A stretch of DNA of 7,847 nucleotides from Paracoccaceae bacterium (GTDB lineage Bacteria; Pseudomonadota; Alphaproteobacteria; Rhodobacterales; Rhodobacteraceae), in contig SKKS01000140.1 of NCBI GenBank assembly GCA_007123625.1, forward strand, positions 1-7,847. Reading direction: 5' to 3'. This document shows, piece by piece, positions 6,958-7,847 of this stretch (position 1 is its first letter; each line of letters starts with the position of its first letter). The notes under the pieces are model-generated. The model was not told where the DNA came from, made no database searches, and saw only the letters and a program-made list of their open reading frames with translations. The translations under genes were made by a program, and so were the position numbers.

Positions 6958-7137
6958 TTACTGGCACATCTCTGTCCGCTCGACGACGTTGCGGCGGTCC
7001 TCTTTGCGGACTTTGCTGCCGGTCACATCGTCCCCCAGATGACCCTTCGCGGCTGCAGCATGGGCGATATGGAGGGCGGTAGGACTAAGCCGCTCCGCGG
7101 CATTGGCGCCTGACCGCGTCGTCGACACACGTTCCAT
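6958..7137 (-). CDS. Small unrecognised open frame, 59 residues
   Basis: A minus-strand frame runs from the ATG at 7137-7135 to TAA at 6960-6958. It starts MERVSTTRSGANAAERLSPT and ends VVERTEMCQ. The composition is charged and soluble, with an Ala-rich middle and no membrane segment or known motif. It has no convincing ribosome binding site (the upstream bases are AAAGCAAAACC). It would be divergent from the recombinase remnant and might be a small accessory gene of that element, or simply an open frame in GC-rich DNA. I do not recognise it. Confidence 0.22.
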   Translation of the reverse strand: MERVSTTRSGANAAERLSPTALHIAHAAAAKGHLGDDVTGSKVRKEDRRNVVERTEMCQ

Positions 7138-7208
7138 GGTTTTGCTTTGTGGCGGGCCCTTCTGGGCTGACGATTGTGGTCTTTCCCGCCTTCAGACAGG
7201 AGGCTTCC

Positions 7209-7319
7209 ATAAAGGAGGAGAAGACCACCCCGCTGCGTCAGCGGATGATCGAAGACATGGATATACGCGGGCTGTGCGCGAAGACGCAAAAAGCCCATAT
7301 CCGGAATGTGAAGCGCACC
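7209..7319 (+). pseudogene. Tyrosine recombinase N-terminal stub (truncated, start codon lost)
   Basis: About 37 codons (KEEKTTPLRQRMIEDM, then RGLCAKTQKAHIRNVKR) match the N-terminal SAM-like arm-binding domain of tyrosine recombinases, of the kind often found beside IS91-family transposases. The catalytic domain, with the Arg-His-Arg-Tyr residues, is absent because similarity stops at about 7319, where IS5-related sequence takes over. An AGGAGG at 7198-7203 is followed after 5 bases by ATA (7209-7211), just where ATG is expected, so the start codon seems mutated; the first in-frame ATG is at 7245. The fragment cannot make a working recombinase. The family call is from recalled sequence resemblance; the IS91 link is less certain. 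Confidence 0.65.
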
Positions 7320-7388
7320 TTGGAAAATTGCCCTGACCGGGCCGCCGGAGTAGAAAGCCGTAGGCATTCGGCGGTTGGGGGCTTGACG

Positions 7389-7646
7389 ATGGCGCAGATG
7401 GGTTTCTTTGATCTTTCGGAGCGCCATGCGAGGCTGGATGCGAAGCGCGACCCGCTGATCGAGATCGACGCCATCGTACCTTGGGAGGAGTTCCGCCCGG
7501 CGCTGGAGCAGGTCTGGCGCGAGCCCGAGGGGGAGCGCAAGTCGCGGGCCGGGCGCAAGCCGATGGACGCGGTGGTGATGTTCAAGACGCTGGTGCTGGG
7601 CGCGCTCTACAACCTGTCCGACGATCAGATTGAATACCAGGTGCGG
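7389..7646 (+). pseudogene. IS5-family transposase, N-terminal fragment
   Basis: Eighty-six codons from the ATG at 7389 (MAQMGFFDLSERHARLDAKR) match the N-terminal region of IS5-family DDE transposases. FRPALEQVW lies near 35-43, GRKPMDAVVMFKTLVLGALY at 55-74, and NLSDDQIEYQVR at 75-86. In intact members the next residues resemble DRLSFMRFLGL; here similarity ends abruptly after codon 86 at 7646. The DDE catalytic core of the usual 320-360 residue protein is missing. A GGGGG run about 7 bases upstream could have served as ribosome binding site. The 5' end of the insertion probably lies near 7320, directly against the recombinase stub, since 7320-7388 resembles neither flanking gene. The frame stays open to the window edge but codes for unrelated sequence after 7646. 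Confidence 0.8.
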
Positions 7647-7679
7647 TGGAAGCGACAGCGCGCCACTCCGGCGTTGACA
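7647..7679. other. 33-bp orphan segment between two transposase fragments
   Basis: This segment belongs neither to the IS5 fragment on its left nor to the IS256 fragment on its right. Read on the minus strand it begins TGTCAACGCCGGAGTGGCGC and ends CA, so it has TG...CA boundaries. TGTCAA starts resemble the tips of IS21-family elements, and it might be the solo end of a third insertion element. It is too short to assign with confidence. Confidence 0.3.
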
Positions 7680-7748
7680 GCCAAGCAGATCCTCAGGCCG
7701 ATCGCAGCCCTTCAGAAGTTCGTCCAGCAGTTCCCTGGAAATCGTCAT
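7680..7748 (-). pseudogene. IS256-family transposase, first 23 codons only
   Basis: From the minus-strand ATG at 7748 the frame reads MTISRELLDELLKGC and RPEDLLG, the usual start of many IS256-family (mutator-type) transposases of about 400 residues. Similarity stops at 7680; intact members continue with a segment like DAGLMKELK. The ribosome binding site GAGGAG lies about 7-8 bases upstream. The frame stays open for more than 200 further codons, but these are antisense to the IS5 fragment and the recombinase stub and carry no transposase motifs. Confidence 0.8.
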
Positions 7749-7787
7749 CGCCCTCGCTCCTCTCAGGAAGCATGGACCAAACCGCAG

Positions 7788-7811
7788 TTACACAGAAGAT
7801 CGGACACTCTC
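7788..7811 (-). repeat. Terminal inverted repeat (left) of the IS256-family element
   Basis: Read on the minus strand from 7811, GAGAGTGTCCG followed by ATCTTCTGTGTAA matches the pattern of IS256 left ends, in which GTCCG is followed about 8 bases later by TGTGTAA. It lies 40 bases before the transposase start codon, a normal spacing. Its partner repeat is not in this window. Confidence 0.6.
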
Positions 7812-7847
7812 GACATGGGTGCATCGCTCCCTGTCGGGATACCGAAG
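7812..7847. other. Sequence beyond the IS256 end, unassigned
   Basis: The last 36 bases lie outside the inferred IS256 boundary and should be the DNA into which that element inserted. All six short translations are unrecognisable. The first 8 bases (GACATGGG) would be one copy of a target duplication if the insertion was simple, but the other copy is not visible. Confidence 0.3.

Larger units (their letters stand above)
6874..7208. other. Gene-poor stretch joining chromosome to mobile-element remnants
   Basis: This 335-base stretch has no gene I can name. It begins with the hairpins after the methyltransferase. From about 6940 to 7137 it is open in overlapping frames on both strands, the best being a 59-codon minus-strand frame listed separately. 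From about 7138 to 7208 it looks like the leader of the tyrosine recombinase remnant, ending in the AGGAGG at 7198-7203. A short GCCGC-TCC-GCGGC hairpin lies at 7089-7101. The chromosome/mobile boundary falls somewhere in this stretch but I cannot place it from sequence alone. Confidence 0.5.
7680..7811 (-). mobile_element. Left end of a truncated IS256-family element
   Basis: The segment holds the IS256 terminal repeat, the leader and the first 23 transposase codons on the minus strand. The outer end is placed at about 7811, where minus-strand GAGAGTGTCCG begins; the inner end is the break at 7680. The right end and the rest of the transposase are not in the window. Placement of the outer boundary is good to a few bases. 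Confidence 0.7.

Noticed and set aside
6919..7113. An open plus-strand frame with hydrophobic content after the methyltransferase.
   Set aside because: It has no suitable start codon near its beginning, no ribosome binding site and no similarity I recognise.
7023..7679. Extension of the IS256 frame to a 241-codon protein on the minus strand.
   Set aside because: Only the first 23 codons resemble a transposase; the rest is antisense to the IS5 fragment and the recombinase stub.
1..7847. CRISPR arrays, tRNA or rRNA genes, riboswitches, tandem repeat arrays.
   Set aside because: No regularly spaced repeats, cloverleaf-like segments or conserved RNA motifs were seen on either strand by eye.

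Overview
The window is high-GC DNA from an alphaproteobacterium, most likely Rhodobacteraceae/Paracoccaceae. The reasons are a Paracoccus-type membrane-anchored cytochrome c (CycM) divergent from a monofunctional prephenate dehydratase, a long-chain polyprenyl diphosphate synthase of the type that makes ubiquinone side chains, and a DUF2007-TrmN6 pair beside it. The assignment rests on recalled family resemblance and gene order, not on a search.

Layout. (1) 1-3140, minus strand: the start of a yejABE(F) ABC importer operon, with yejA (binding protein), yejB (permease) and the first 21 codons of a second permease (yejE) leaving the window at the left edge. The 3141-3321 gap holds a probable yejA promoter, a 12-bp-arm inverted repeat and a good rho-independent terminator for cycM. 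(2) 3322-4790: cycM (minus) and pheA (plus) diverge from a 125-bp gap. (3) 4791-5810: ispB (minus) converges on pheA with 18 bp between the stop codons. (4) 5864-6873: a DUF2007 protein and a TrmN6-like tRNA methyltransferase, divergent from ispB and joined by a one-base TGATG stop/start overlap. (5) 6874-7847: the conserved chromosomal order ends and a patch of broken mobile DNA begins. In order it holds the N-terminal stub of a tyrosine recombinase whose start codon appears to be ATA, the N-terminal quarter of an IS5-family transposase, a 33-bp orphan segment, and the 5' end of an IS256-family element on the minus strand with its terminal inverted repeat ending near 7811.

How the genes work together: Yej imports oligopeptide or peptide-nucleotide compounds; CycM carries electrons from the bc1 complex to a terminal oxidase; PheA commits prephenate to phenylalanine; IspB makes the quinone tail used by the same respiratory chain; the TrmN6-like enzyme modifies tRNA. 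These are mostly separate housekeeping functions. I found no convincing new multi-gene system. The points most worth a second look are the dyad upstream of yejA and the stacked element junctions at the right end.
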